Assembly: GCF_000767795.1 (NCBI RefSeq)
Contig: NZ_JANX01000003.1
Span: forward strand, 1 to 49,219
Length of the DNA stretch: 49,219 nt
Direction: 5' to 3'
From: Inquilinus limosus MP06
GTDB lineage: Bacteria; Pseudomonadota; Alphaproteobacteria; DSM-16000; Inquilinaceae
Shown here: piece after piece, positions 9,139-19,449 of the stretch
Layout: every line of letters begins with the position of its first letter
How positions within the stretch are numbered: the first letter of the stretch is position 1
Translations under genes and position numbers: made by a program
The notes under the pieces: generated by a model
What the model saw: the letters and a program-made list of their open reading frames with translations, nothing else
The model's database searches: none
Told to the model about the DNA's origin: nothing

Positions 9139-10730
9139 TCGGCCTTCTTCTTGACGCTGTCCAGCCGGACGCCGCGGAAGCCCTGGCCGACGAAGTTCTC
9201 GACATTGGCCGAGACGACGACGGGCGAGAACCGCTCGAACATCGGCAGGATCGCCGGGCCGCTGGCCAGGAACTGCTTCTGGATCTCGGTGTACAGGGCC
9301 TCGCGCTTGGCCTGGTCGGGCTCGCCGCGGGCCTGCACCGTCAGCTTCGTGAGCTCCGGGATGTCCCAGGCCGACCGCCAGGTGAAGTAGCCGGAATTGC
9401 CGCCGGGGCTGTTGTCGGGATTGTACGTGAAGTTCTGCAGCGACCCGATCGGGTCCGCCATGTTGCCGCCGCCGGTCAGCGGCATCAGCAGGTCGAACTC
9501 CCGGGCGCGGTGGGCGGCGATGATCTGGCTGCCATTGCCCTGCTCGATCGAGACCTTGATGCCGATCTGGGCCAGCGAGGCCTGGATCGCGGTGGCCAGG
9601 TCGACGCGCGGCGTCTCGGCGATCGTCTTCAGAGTCAGCGGGAAGCCGTCCGGGAAGCCGGCCTTGGCCAGCAGCTCCTTGGCCTTGGCGACGTCCAGCG
9701 TGTAGCCCGGATCGGGCAGGGCGGTCGGGTAGTTCTCCGGCACCGGCACCTGGCGCACCCGGCCGTAGGGGCCCATGATCGTCTTCTGCATGCCGGCATA
9801 GTCCAGGCCCCAGGCGATGGCGCGGCGGACGTCCGGATTGGCCAGGTACTTGTTCTGGGTGTTCATCGCCAGCACGTAGAAGCCGCCGGTCGGCACCCGC
9901 TGGGTGACGAAGCCGGGGTTGCCGTCGAAGGCGGCGATGTCCGAGGCTGCCAGCGCAGTGGCCACGTCGATGTCGCCGCGTTCCAGCAGCAGGCGCTGCA
10001 CCTGGCTTTCCGCGACATGGCGCACCACCACCCGCTTCATCGCCGGCTCGCCGCCCCAGAAGGCGTCGTTGCGGTCCATCAGGATGATCTCGTTGGGCGA
10101 CCAGCGGCGCAGCACGAACGGGCCGGACCCGGCCGAGTTGGCGCGCAGCCAGGCATTGCCGTAGTCGTTGTTGGCCTCGTGCTTCGTCGCCTCGGTCTTG
10201 TCGATCACGGCGCCGTTGTTGCCGGACAGGGCGAACAGCACGAATTCGGCGATCGTGCCCTCCGGCAGGCCCAGGCGGAAGGTCTTCGGGTCGACCACCT
10301 GGAGGAAGCCGTCGATGTTGGCCTCATCGTAGCCATAGGGCTTCCACAGCGAGGCGGCGGCCTGGTTCAGCTTCATCATCCGCCGCAACGACCAGGCGAC
10401 ATCCTCCGCCGTCACCGGGTTGCCGCTGGCGAATTTGGCGTCGCGCAGGTGGAAGACGATGGACTTGCCGTCGATGTCCCAGCTCTCGGCCAGCTGCGGC
10501 ACCAGCTTGGTGGCGTCGTCCGGGTCGGTCGAGACCAGCCGGTCATAGATGTTGGAGGTGATGATCCACGACCCCGACTCGGTGGCCTGGCCGGGGTCCA
10601 GCGACAGCACCTGCGCCAGCGACGCGCCTATCACCAGCTGGTCGGCCGGCGTCTTGGCTTCGGCGCCTCCGCCCCAGGCCGGCGCCAGCGCCATCGCCAG
10701 GGCCAGCAGCCCGTTTCTCCATCTTCCCAT
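9135..10730 (-). CDS. ABC transporter solute-binding protein, family 5, module B
   Basis: A 531-residue periplasmic binding protein. The signal peptide ends at about residue 25 (GGGAEA). The mature protein opens with the family-5 pattern DQLVIGASLAQVLSLDPG, and further on has LAESWDIDGK and NPVTAEDVAWSLRR. The frame stays open far upstream, but I choose ATG 10730 because GGGGAG precedes it and the signal peptide begins there. It is the first gene of a five-gene coupled importer operon. It is paralogous to the module E binding protein at 32679 (shared LRANSAGSGP/LKANSAGSGP and FWGG/YWGG blocks). From context with uronate-pathway genes I infer a sugar-acid or uronide ligand; this is not shown by sequence. 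Confidence 0.92.
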   Translation of the reverse strand: MGRWRNGLLALAMALAPAWGGGAEAKTPADQLVIGASLAQVLSLDPGQATESGSWIITSNIYDRLVSTDPDDATKLVPQLAESWDIDGKSIVFHLRDAKFASGNPVTAEDVAWSLRRMMKLNQAAASLWKPYGYDEANIDGFLQVVDPKTFRLGLPEGTIAEFVLFALSGNNGAVIDKTEATKHEANNDYGNAWLRANSAGSGPFVLRRWSPNEIILMDRNDAFWGGEPAMKRVVVRHVAESQVQRLLLERGDIDVATALAASDIAAFDGNPGFVTQRVPTGGFYVLAMNTQNKYLANPDVRRAIAWGLDYAGMQKTIMGPYGRVRQVPVPENYPTALPDPGYTLDVAKAKELLAKAGFPDGFPLTLKTIAETPRVDLATAIQASLAQIGIKVSIEQGNGSQIIAAHRAREFDLLMPLTGGGNMADPIGSLQNFTYNPDNSPGGNSGYFTWRSAWDIPELTKLTVQARGEPDQAKREALYTEIQKQFLASGPAILPMFERFSPVVVSANVENFVGQGFRGVRLDSVKKKAE

Positions 10731-10750
10731 GGCGCGCGTCTCCCCGATTT

Positions 10751-10780
10751 TAGTATGATGTCTGTTGTATGATGACTTAT
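10751..10780. promoter_or_regulatory. Candidate operators for the FadR-type GntR (importer B promoter)
   Basis: Two related sites lie in tandem: AGTATGATGTC (10752-10762) and TTGTATGATGACTTAT (10765-10780). The second matches TTGTATGATGTCATAT found at 11644-11659, upstream of the UxuA-like gene, at 13 of 16 positions. They sit 20-50 bases upstream of the binding-protein start, downstream of a possible minus-strand -35 region near 10800. The GntR protein encoded between the two sites is the obvious candidate to bind them. Confidence 0.6.
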
Positions 10781-10791
10781 CATTGGCTTTC

Positions 10792-10810
10792 TTGACTTCG
10801 CAAGAGTCAA
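10792..10810. promoter_or_regulatory. Inverted repeat TTGACT-N7-AGTCAA in the divergent promoter
   Basis: Perfect 6-base arms separated by 7 bases lie midway between the importer B and GntR genes. Each arm also resembles a -35 hexamer, one for each direction. It may be a promoter element, a second operator, or both. No strong -10 box is visible on either side. Confidence 0.35.
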
Positions 10811-10869
10811 ATGTGTGACTGGCCGGCGCATCGGGTGGTGGCGCGCCCCAGCATGGACACGGAGGAGCG

Positions 10870-11610
10870 GTGCCGAACCCAACCGGACTCGAAGCAGGCG
10901 CGCCGCGCCGCCGTGAGAAGCTGGCGGTCGCCGTCGTCGAGGCCCTGCGCCACCGCATCGCCAACGGCGCGCTGCCCGTCGGCTCGCAGCTGCCGACCGA
11001 GCAGCGCCTGATCGAGGAGTTCAATGTCAGCCGCACCGTGGTGCGCGAGGCGATCGCCGAGCTGCGCGCCCGGGGGCTGGTCGAGCCGCGGCAGGGCGTC
11101 GGGGTGTTCGTCATGCCGTCCAGCGAGCCGGCGCCCGGCCTCCTGTCCGGCGACTTCACCCGGCTCTCGGAGGTGCTGGAGCTGCTGGAGTTCCGCATGG
11201 GCGTGGAGATCGAGGCGGCAGGCCTGGCGGCGCTGCGCCGGTCGTCGCGGCAGGAGGCGGAGATCCTGCTGGCGCATGAGCGGGTGATCGCTGCGGTCGA
11301 TGGCGGCGGCGGTGCGGTCGATGCCGATTTCGCGCTGCACCTCGCCATCGCGGCGGCCACCAACAACCACTTCTACAGCGATGTGCTGACCTATCTCGGC
11401 CAGCGCACCATCCCGCGCAGCCGGCTGGGCGATTCCGCCGAGGCGACCACCGCCTATCTGCGCAAGGTGATCGCCGAGCATGCCCGCATCATCGAGGCGA
11501 TCGAGCGCCAGGACGCCGACGCCGCGCGGCTGGCGATGCGCCACCACCTGACCGAAAGCCAGCGCCGCTACCGCGGCCTGGGTGGGCTGCCGGCCGATTC
11601 CATCTCCTGA
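10870..11610 (+). CDS. GntR transcriptional regulator, FadR subfamily (FCD domain)
   Basis: A 246-residue repressor-type regulator. The winged helix spans about residues 17-82 with LPTEQRLIEEFNVSRTVVRE. The all-helical FCD effector domain spans about 95-235 and keeps the expected metal ligands: D153 and H157 in DADFALHLAI, H204, and H225/H226 in MRHHL. It starts with GTG preceded by GGAGGAG. It lies between the divergent importer B operon and the uxuA-like/kdgD genes, and near-identical candidate operators flank it on both sides. I infer that it represses both sets and responds to a uronate or sugar-acid intermediate, as UxuR/ExuR-type members of this family do. Confidence 0.92.
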   Translation: MPNPTGLEAGAPRRREKLAVAVVEALRHRIANGALPVGSQLPTEQRLIEEFNVSRTVVREAIAELRARGLVEPRQGVGVFVMPSSEPAPGLLSGDFTRLSEVLELLEFRMGVEIEAAGLAALRRSSRQEAEILLAHERVIAAVDGGGGAVDADFALHLAIAAATNNHFYSDVLTYLGQRTIPRSRLGDSAEATTAYLRKVIAEHARIIEAIERQDADAARLAMRHHLTESQRRYRGLGGLPADSIS

Positions 11611-11643
11611 TCCCCGCGGCGTCGCGTTCCGGCTTGTCATCAG

Positions 11644-11659
11644 TTGTATGATGTCATAT
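11644..11659. promoter_or_regulatory. Candidate FadR-type operator upstream of the UxuA-like gene
   Basis: TTGTATGATGTCATAT contains an ATGATGTCAT core that is close to palindromic. It lies 40 bases before the start of the mannonate-dehydratase-like gene and matches the site at 10765-10780 in the importer B promoter. Two such copies in 0.9 kb, each at a promoter, support a shared regulator. Confidence 0.6.
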
Positions 11660-11698
11660 TAGCTCAGCCAACCAAGCTGAAGCGGGGAGGGTGCGGGC

Positions 11699-13628
<1,930 letters not shown>

Positions 13629-13635
13629 GGCCCGG

Positions 13636-14517
13636 TCAGGCGTCCCGGAACCGCCAGGCGGGGAAGCCGGCCACCGGTGCCGCCGCCGCCAGCAGGCTGC
13701 CGGAGCGCGGCGCGCGGTCCAGCACCTCCGGCGGGTGGGCGCCGCGCAGGCTGGTCAGGTACAGCGTGCGGTAGTCCGGGCCGCCGAAGCACGGCATGGT
13801 CGGGTAGGGCACGGGGACGGCGAAGGATTCGACCAGCCGGCCCTCGGCCGAGAAGCGGTTCAGCCGCCCGGCGGAGACCCCGGCGCTCCAGTAGAAGCCC
13901 TCGGCGTCGCAGCTGCCGCCGTCCGGCCGCCCGGTCGCCTCGTCCAGCGTGGCGATCCGGGTCCGATCGGAGATGGCGCCGGTCCGCGGGTCGAAGCGCC
14001 AGCGGTCGATCCAGGGGCCGCGGGAATCGCTGTGGAACAGTGTGACGCCGTCGATTGTCCAGGCCAGACCGTTGGAGACGGTCAGCCCCTCGACCTTGCG
14101 CTCCACCCGGCCCGATGGGTCGACCCGGTACAGCGATGCGATCGGTTCTTTCTGCGGCCGGTCGTCCATGGTGCCGACCCAGAAGGCGCCGTCCGGCCCG
14201 ACCCGCCCGTCGTTCAGCCGGGTCTCCGGCCGGTCGGCCTCGACCGTGCACAGCTCCTGCCGCTCCCCTGTCCTCGGGTCGAACAGGATCACCCGGTCGC
14301 GCAGCGCCACAACCAGCCGGCCGGAGGCGGCGAGGCCGAGCGAGCCGACCGCGCTCTCGAAGCGCCAGGACCGGCGCTGTCCGGTCGGCAGGTCGGCGGC
14401 ATAGACCAGGCAGCCCGGAATATCGACGAAGTAGAGCTGCCGGGTCGCTTCGTCATAGACCGGGCTTTCCCCGACCCCGCAGGCGACGTCGGCCACGACG
14501 GTGAAATCCAGGGTCAT
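13636..14517 (-). CDS. SMP-30/gluconolactonase-family lactonase
   Basis: A 293-residue six-bladed beta-propeller lactonase. The four metal ligands of the family line up with the human SMP-30 positions: E17 in GVGESP, N102 in RLNDGR, N149 in VSNGLAW and D199 in GRPDGGS. Such enzymes open sugar-acid lactones. Coupled to a uronate dehydrogenase gene (4-base ATGA overlap), it most likely hydrolyses the aldarolactone that Udh releases to glucarate or galactarate. GGGAG lies 7 bases before the ATG. It converges with kdgD, with only 7 bases between the two stop codons. Confidence 0.9.
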   Translation of the reverse strand: MTLDFTVVADVACGVGESPVYDEATRQLYFVDIPGCLVYAADLPTGQRRSWRFESAVGSLGLAASGRLVVALRDRVILFDPRTGERQELCTVEADRPETRLNDGRVGPDGAFWVGTMDDRPQKEPIASLYRVDPSGRVERKVEGLTVSNGLAWTIDGVTLFHSDSRGPWIDRWRFDPRTGAISDRTRIATLDEATGRPDGGSCDAEGFYWSAGVSAGRLNRFSAEGRLVESFAVPVPYPTMPCFGGPDYRTLYLTSLRGAHPPEVLDRAPRSGSLLAAAAPVAGFPAWRFRDA

Positions 14518-15434
14518 GAGGCGTCTCCCGGCGAGATCGGGGATGAGGTCCGCCAGAACCGGCGGCGGCGTACCGCCCCGTCATGGCCCAGCGCGCAGAA
14601 GCCGGCGCCCTGGAAATGATCGGTCACCTGGGGCAGGGGAGAGGTCTTGGGCTGGAAGGCCTCGGGCGCGGCGAAGTCGGCGGTGCGGTCCTGCGGCCGG
14701 TAGCCCAGCGCGGTCGCGACCGAATTGTCCCACCACTCGGCGTCGGTGGCCGACATGCCGTAGACGGCGATGCAGTCGATGTCCGGATGCTCCAGCCCGA
14801 TCAGCACCAGCTGGGCCAGGTCGCGCGGGCTGATCCACACCGCCAGGCCGCGGGGATCGAGGGGCCGCTCCCCCGCATTGCCGATGCGGATCGCCAGGGT
14901 GCGCAGGCCGGCCTTCTCGAAATAGACCCCGGCCTCCAGCTCGCCCCAGCATTTGCTCAGGCCATAGAGCCCGTCCGGCCGCATCTGGTCCTCGACCCCC
15001 ACCCGGGCGTCGCGCGGATAGAAGCCGGTGACATGGTTGCTCGACGCCAGCACCACCCGGCCGATGCCGGCGCGGACCGCGGCCTCGTAGACATTGTGGG
15101 TGCCCAACACATTGACCCGCAGCATGTCCTCGGCCGACCGCTCATTCGGATAGCCGGCGAAATGGACGATCGCATCGAAGCCTTCGACCGCCGCGGTCAG
15201 CGCCGAAAGGTCGGTGATGTCGGCCAACGCCCAGCTCTCATGCGCCGCCAGCTCACCCGGATCGGCGAGGTCGAGGATGCGCACCGCGCCGATGCGGCCG
15301 GCCAGCGCCCGGCGCAGCACCCGGCCGACATTGCCCGACCCGCCGGTCAGCACGATCGACTTGGCCGAGGACAGGGACGCAGCGTCGTCGGTTCCGGCGG
15401 GGCTGCTGCTGCCGGGCGGGGCGGGTGGGGTCAC
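14514..15434 (-). CDS. udh: NAD-dependent uronate dehydrogenase
   Basis: A 306-residue extended-SDR enzyme predicted to oxidise D-galacturonate or D-glucuronate to the aldaro-1,4- or 1,5-lactone. The Rossmann motif GGSGNVG is at residues 31-37 and the catalytic YGLSK gives Y157 and K161. Blocks diagnostic of Agrobacterium-type Udh are present: ASSNHVTGFYPRD, RPDGLYGLSKCWGE, and DAEWWDN near the C-terminus. The protein starts with GTG (AGGAG 8 bases upstream). It carries an N-terminal tail of about 25 Ala/Ser/Pro-rich residues and a C-terminus longer than characterised Udh. It lies 3 bases behind the GntR gene and is coupled to the lactonase gene, so regulator, oxidation and lactone opening form one operon. 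Confidence 0.87.
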   Translation of the reverse strand: MTPPAPPGSSSPAGTDDAASLSSAKSIVLTGGSGNVGRVLRRALAGRIGAVRILDLADPGELAAHESWALADITDLSALTAAVEGFDAIVHFAGYPNERSAEDMLRVNVLGTHNVYEAAVRAGIGRVVLASSNHVTGFYPRDARVGVEDQMRPDGLYGLSKCWGELEAGVYFEKAGLRTLAIRIGNAGERPLDPRGLAVWISPRDLAQLVLIGLEHPDIDCIAVYGMSATDAEWWDNSVATALGYRPQDRTADFAAPEAFQPKTSPLPQVTDHFQGAGFCALGHDGAVRRRRFWRTSSPISPGDAS

Positions 15435-15437
15435 GGT

Positions 15438-16172
15438 TCACACTCCTTCGAACATCCGCTGCCGGGCGTTCAGCACGTGCCGGCGCATGGCCTCCGCCGC
15501 GGCGCCGGCATCGCGCCGGCGGATCGCGTCGACGATCGCGACATGCTCGTCCTGCACGGCGCGGATCCGCTCCGGCGTCCGCATCCGGCTGAGATGGCGG
15601 GTGATATTCATGCCGACGGCGATGTGCGAGGCCAGGGAGGACTGGACGGCGACATGATAGGGGTTGCGCGTCGCCCGGGCGATCGCCTCATGGAAGCGCT
15701 GGTCCTCATCGGCCCCCAGCTCGCCATTGCCGAGGCAGCGCTCCAGCGCCTCCAGCGCGTCCTCGATCTGCTTCAGATCGTCCGGCTCCCAGCGCTCGGC
15801 GGCCAGGGAAGCGGCGACGGATTCGAGGCCGGCGCGGAACTCGAAGCAGCGCTGGACGTCGGCCAGCGACCGCACCTGGGCGAAGCGCAGCACCGCCAGG
15901 TCCGGCTGCCGCCGGACATAGGAGCCGGAGCCCTGGCGCGACACCACCAGCCCGTCCTGCCGCAGCCGCCCCAACGCCTCGCGCACCACGGGGCGGGAGG
16001 CGCCGAAGCGCTCCGACAGCTCGGCCTCCGACGGCAGGCGGGTGTTCAGGGCGAAGTCGCCCTGGGCGATCAGGGTGACGATGCCGTCATAGACGACCTC
16101 GCTCAGCCGCGCCGGGGCACCGCCGTCGCGGGGCAGGAGGCCGATCCCGGGGTCGCCCTCCGCGCCGCTCAT
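15438..16172 (-). CDS. GntR transcriptional regulator, FadR subfamily (FCD domain)
   Basis: A 244-residue regulator. The winged helix spans about residues 21-87 with LPSEAELSERFGASRPVVRE, and the FCD domain spans about 105-240. Expected ligand residues are D157 and H161 (DQRFHEAIA), H210 and H232. It is the first gene of the GntR-udh-lactonase operon and is divergent from the module C importer. It should therefore control both directions, with a uronate or aldarate as the likely effector by context. Matching TTGTCAA-nATT motifs near each end of the intergenic region are candidate binding sites. Confidence 0.92.
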   Translation of the reverse strand: MSGAEGDPGIGLLPRDGGAPARLSEVVYDGIVTLIAQGDFALNTRLPSEAELSERFGASRPVVREALGRLRQDGLVVSRQGSGSYVRRQPDLAVLRFAQVRSLADVQRCFEFRAGLESVAASLAAERWEPDDLKQIEDALEALERCLGNGELGADEDQRFHEAIARATRNPYHVAVQSSLASHIAVGMNITRHLSRMRTPERIRAVQDEHVAIVDAIRRRDAGAAAEAMRRHVLNARQRMFEGV

Positions 16173-16196
16173 CTCCGCATCCCCCAGACCGGCAAG

Positions 16197-16210
16197 TTGT
16201 CAAGATTGAT
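16197..16210. promoter_or_regulatory. Candidate regulator half-site 1, module C divergent promoter
   Basis: TTGTCAAGATTGAT lies 25 bases upstream of the GntR start. It matches TTGTCAATATTTGT at 16344-16357 in 11 of 14 positions and in the same orientation. The 268-base gap between the divergent genes otherwise shows no gene, no RNA structure and no clear promoter consensus. Confidence 0.35.
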
Positions 16211-16343
16211 CACGACGGCCACCCGCTTCGGCCTGATACCGATACCCATCGCAGCCGGTCATTCCACGACTCTTTTCGGTGTTTGCGCTGCATCAGGACC
16301 GAGCGACAGAAAACGTCCGAGAGAAAGCCGTTGCGGTTGTGAT

Positions 16344-16366
16344 TTGTCAATATTTGTAATATGACC
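16344..16366. promoter_or_regulatory. Candidate regulator site 2, module C divergent promoter
   Basis: TTGTCAATATTTGT (16344-16357) is part of an imperfect dyad, GTCAATATT and AATATGAC, ending at 16365. It lies about 75 bases before the importer start in a short A+T-rich stretch that stands out from the G+C-rich surroundings. It could hold the promoter as well as an operator. Confidence 0.4.
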
Positions 16367-16440
16367 GATGCGGCAAAGGAAGCGGATCGGCACGCATGGC
16401 GAAGCCGGCTCCGACGTGCCGCACAGGGGAGGATCCAGGA

Positions 16441-18393
16441 ATGGACGAGAAGCTCAGCGCCTCGCCGCACGTATTCGCCCGACGCATGGTCCTGAAGGGT
16501 CTGGCCGGGGTGGCGGCGATGCCGCTCGCCGTGCGGCTCGCCTATGCGCAGGCCGGCAAGGAGGCGCCGGACCTGGCGCAGCTGGTCAAGGACGGCAAGC
16601 TGCCGGCGCTGGCCGACCGGCTGCCGGCCAGCCCGCTGGTGGTGCAGCCGCTGACCAAGGTCGGCACCTATGGCGGCACGCTGCATCGCGGCCTGCGCGG
16701 CTCCAGCGACCACAACGGCATCCTGCGCGTGGTCGGCAACCAGAGCCTGGTGCGCTGGGACCTCGGCTTCACCAAGGCGCTGCCGAACCTGGCGGAGAGC
16801 TGGGACGTGAACCCCGACGGCACCGAGTTCGTGTTCCATCTGCGCCGCGGCACGAAATGGTCGGACGGCCACCCCTTCACCGCCGATGACGTCGTCTTCT
16901 CGATCGAGGACTGCGCCAAGAACACCGAGCTCTACGGCTCGGTCCCGTCGCAGCTGACCATCGCCGGCAAGCCGGTGGTCGTGACCAAGATCGACGACGC
17001 GACGGTGAAGTTCACCTTCGCCGCGGCCTACGCCACCTATCTGGAGACGCTGGCCACTCCGCTGGGGCAGCACCCGACGCTGTTCGCCAAGCACTACGCC
17101 AGCCAGTTCCACCCGAAATACAACGACAAGGTCGGCGACCTGGTGAAGCAGGCCAACCTGCAGAACTGGGCCGACCTGTTCCGGGCCAAGTGCGGCGACA
17201 TCGAGATCCCGCAGCGCTGGGGCAACCCGGAGAAGCCGACGCTGGACCCCTGGGTGGTGGTCGAGCCCTATGTCGGCGGCGCCACCCGCGTGGTGATGAA
17301 GCGCAACCCGTACTTCTGGCAGGTCGACACCGAGGGCAACCAGCTGCCCTATATCGACGAGCTGTATTTCGGCATCTCGCAGGACGTCGAATCGCTGCTG
17401 CTCGACGCCATCTCCGGCAAGCTCGACATCCAGGAGCGGCATATCAACCTGCTGCAGAACAAGCCGACCCTGTCGCAGAACAAGGAGAAGGGCGGCTACC
17501 GGCTGATCGAGCTGGAGCCGTCGGCGGCGCAGCAGTGCCAGATCTACCTGAACATGTGCCACAAGGACCCGAAGCTGAAGGCCTTCTTCGCCAACAAGGA
17601 GGTGCGGCAGGCGCTGTCGCTCGGCATCGACCGGGGCGAGATCATCGAGCTGGTCTATTTCGGCCAGTCGGAGCCGTACCAGGCCGGGCCGCGTCCGGGC
17701 CATCCCTGGTACCATGAGACGCTGGCGCGGCAGTTCACCGAGTTCGACGCCGACCAGGCGAACGCCATGCTCGACAAGGCGGGTTACGGCAAGAAGGACG
17801 CCGACGGCTTCCGCCAGCATCCCGACGGCAGCAAGATCTTCTTCTCGATCGACGTCATCCCGACCCTCTATGCCGACCTGGTCGACGTGCTGGAACTGGT
17901 GAAGCGGCACTGGGTCGGGATCGGCATCGACATCAAGGTCAATACCATCGAGCGGGCGCTGTACTACACCCGCGGCGACAGCAACGACCATGACGCGCAG
18001 GTGTGGCCGGGCCCGGGCGGGCTGGACCCTATGTTCGACCCGCGCGACTTCTTCGCCCAGCATCCGCAGGGGTCGCGTTACGCCATTCCCTGGACGCTCT
18101 GGTACGTCTCGAACGGCCAGTCTGGCGAGGAGCCGCCGGAGAGCCAGAAGCAGCGCATGAAGCTGTTCGACGAGGCGCGCAGCACCTCCGACCTCGACAA
18201 GCGCGCCGCGACCATGAAGCAGCTGCTGGACCTGACCGCCGAGGCGTTCGAGACGGTCGGCATCTGCCTCGCCGTCAACTCCTTCGGCGTGGTCAAGACC
18301 AACCTGGTCAACGCGCCGGAGAAGGAGCCGGATTCCTGGACCTGGCCGAACCCCGGCCCGGCCATGCCGCAGCAGTTCTTCTTCACGAGCTGA
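16441..18393 (+). CDS. ABC transporter solute-binding protein, family 5, long form with Tat signal, module C
   Basis: A 650-residue periplasmic binding protein, over 100 residues longer than the other family-5 proteins here. The N-terminus carries a twin-arginine motif (RRMVLKGLAG, R14-R15) and a hydrophobic stretch ending in AYAQA at about residues 34-38, so export folded by the Tat route is likely. The family-5 core begins near TYGGTL, with LAESWDVNPDG and HPFTADDVVFSIED. The long subtype has relatives thought to bind plant-derived oligosaccharides. GGGGAGG precedes ATG 16441. It opens an importer operon that ends with a sugar-acid dehydratase and is divergent from udh, so I infer a uronide or oligogalacturonide-type ligand. 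Confidence 0.9.
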   Translation: MDEKLSASPHVFARRMVLKGLAGVAAMPLAVRLAYAQAGKEAPDLAQLVKDGKLPALADRLPASPLVVQPLTKVGTYGGTLHRGLRGSSDHNGILRVVGNQSLVRWDLGFTKALPNLAESWDVNPDGTEFVFHLRRGTKWSDGHPFTADDVVFSIEDCAKNTELYGSVPSQLTIAGKPVVVTKIDDATVKFTFAAAYATYLETLATPLGQHPTLFAKHYASQFHPKYNDKVGDLVKQANLQNWADLFRAKCGDIEIPQRWGNPEKPTLDPWVVVEPYVGGATRVVMKRNPYFWQVDTEGNQLPYIDELYFGISQDVESLLLDAISGKLDIQERHINLLQNKPTLSQNKEKGGYRLIELEPSAAQQCQIYLNMCHKDPKLKAFFANKEVRQALSLGIDRGEIIELVYFGQSEPYQAGPRPGHPWYHETLARQFTEFDADQANAMLDKAGYGKKDADGFRQHPDGSKIFFSIDVIPTLYADLVDVLELVKRHWVGIGIDIKVNTIERALYYTRGDSNDHDAQVWPGPGGLDPMFDPRDFFAQHPQGSRYAIPWTLWYVSNGQSGEEPPESQKQRMKLFDEARSTSDLDKRAATMKQLLDLTAEAFETVGICLAVNSFGVVKTNLVNAPEKEPDSWTWPNPGPAMPQQFFFTS

Positions 18394-18450
18394 CGCCGGC
18401 GCCGCCGGCCTTCCTCCGCCGCTCAGCGTCCGTATCGAGGAGAGCCCCGG

Positions 18451-19437
18451 ATGCTCCGCTTCATCGCCAAGCGCCTGCTGTGGATGGTGCCCGCGCTCTT
18501 CGCGGTCAGCTTCCTCGCCTTCGTCCTGATCCAGCTGCCGCCCGGCGATTTCGTGACCAGCTATATCGCGACGCTGGCCAGCTCCAACGAGATCGTCGAC
18601 CAGAACGCCGCGGCGGCGCTGCGCGAGCGCTTCGGGCTGAACGACCCGATGCTGGTGCAGTACGGCAAATGGATCGTCGGCATCCTCACCCGCGGTGATT
18701 TCGGCCTGTCCTTCGAATGGCAGCAGCCGGTCAGCGACCTGATCTGGGAGCGGATGGCCCTGACCCTGGTGCTGACCCTCGCGACCCTGATCGCGACCTG
18801 GGCCATCGCCCTGCCGATCGGGGTCTATTCCGCGGTGCGGAAATACTCGATCGGCGACTACATCGTCACCACCATCACCTTCGCCGGGTTGGCCATCCCG
18901 TCCTTCCTGCTGGCGCTGGTGCTGATGTATGTCGCCGCCATCGAGTTCGGGCAGGATGTCAGCGGCCTGTTCTCGCCGGAGTTCGAGAAGGCGCCCTGGA
19001 GCATCGCCAAGACCTGGAACCTGCTGCAGCATCTGTGGATCCCGGTGCTGATCCTGGCCGTCTCCGGCACCGCCAGCCTGATCCGGGTGATGCGGGCGAA
19101 CATGCTGGACGAAATCCACAAGCCCTATGTCACCACGGCGCGCGCCAAGGGCCTGTCCGAGTTCCGGCTGCTGCTGAAATACCCGGTGCGGGTGGCGCTG
19201 AACCCGTTCATCTCCACCCTGGCCTGGCTGTTGCCGAACCTGGTCTCCGGCTCGATCGTGGTGGCGATCGTGCTGAACCTGCCGACCGCGGCGCCGCTCT
19301 TGCTGCAGTCGCTGATGGCGCAGGACATGTACCTGGCGGGCGCCTTCGTGCTGCTGATCTGCGCCCTGACGCTGATCGGGTCGCTGATCAGCGACATCCT
19401 GCTGGCGCTGGTCGACCCGCGCATCCGCCTCGAATAG
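18451..19437 (+). CDS. ABC transporter permease (DppB-like), module C
   Basis: A 328-residue inner-membrane permease with a first helix at about residues 11-30 (WMVPALFAVSFLAFVLIQL). The periplasmic loop contains RFGLNDPMLVQYGKW, and further helices lie between about 100 and 320. The ATPase-coupling loop contains TTARAKGLSEFRLLLKYPVR. The C-terminus ends in the usual LVDPRIRLE. GAGGAG precedes the ATG. It sits 57 bases after the binding-protein gene and 12 bases before the second permease gene. Confidence 0.94.
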   Translation: MLRFIAKRLLWMVPALFAVSFLAFVLIQLPPGDFVTSYIATLASSNEIVDQNAAAALRERFGLNDPMLVQYGKWIVGILTRGDFGLSFEWQQPVSDLIWERMALTLVLTLATLIATWAIALPIGVYSAVRKYSIGDYIVTTITFAGLAIPSFLLALVLMYVAAIEFGQDVSGLFSPEFEKAPWSIAKTWNLLQHLWIPVLILAVSGTASLIRVMRANMLDEIHKPYVTTARAKGLSEFRLLLKYPVRVALNPFISTLAWLLPNLVSGSIVVAIVLNLPTAAPLLLQSLMAQDMYLAGAFVLLICALTLIGSLISDILLALVDPRIRLE

Positions 19438-19449
19438 CCGGGAGGGCCT

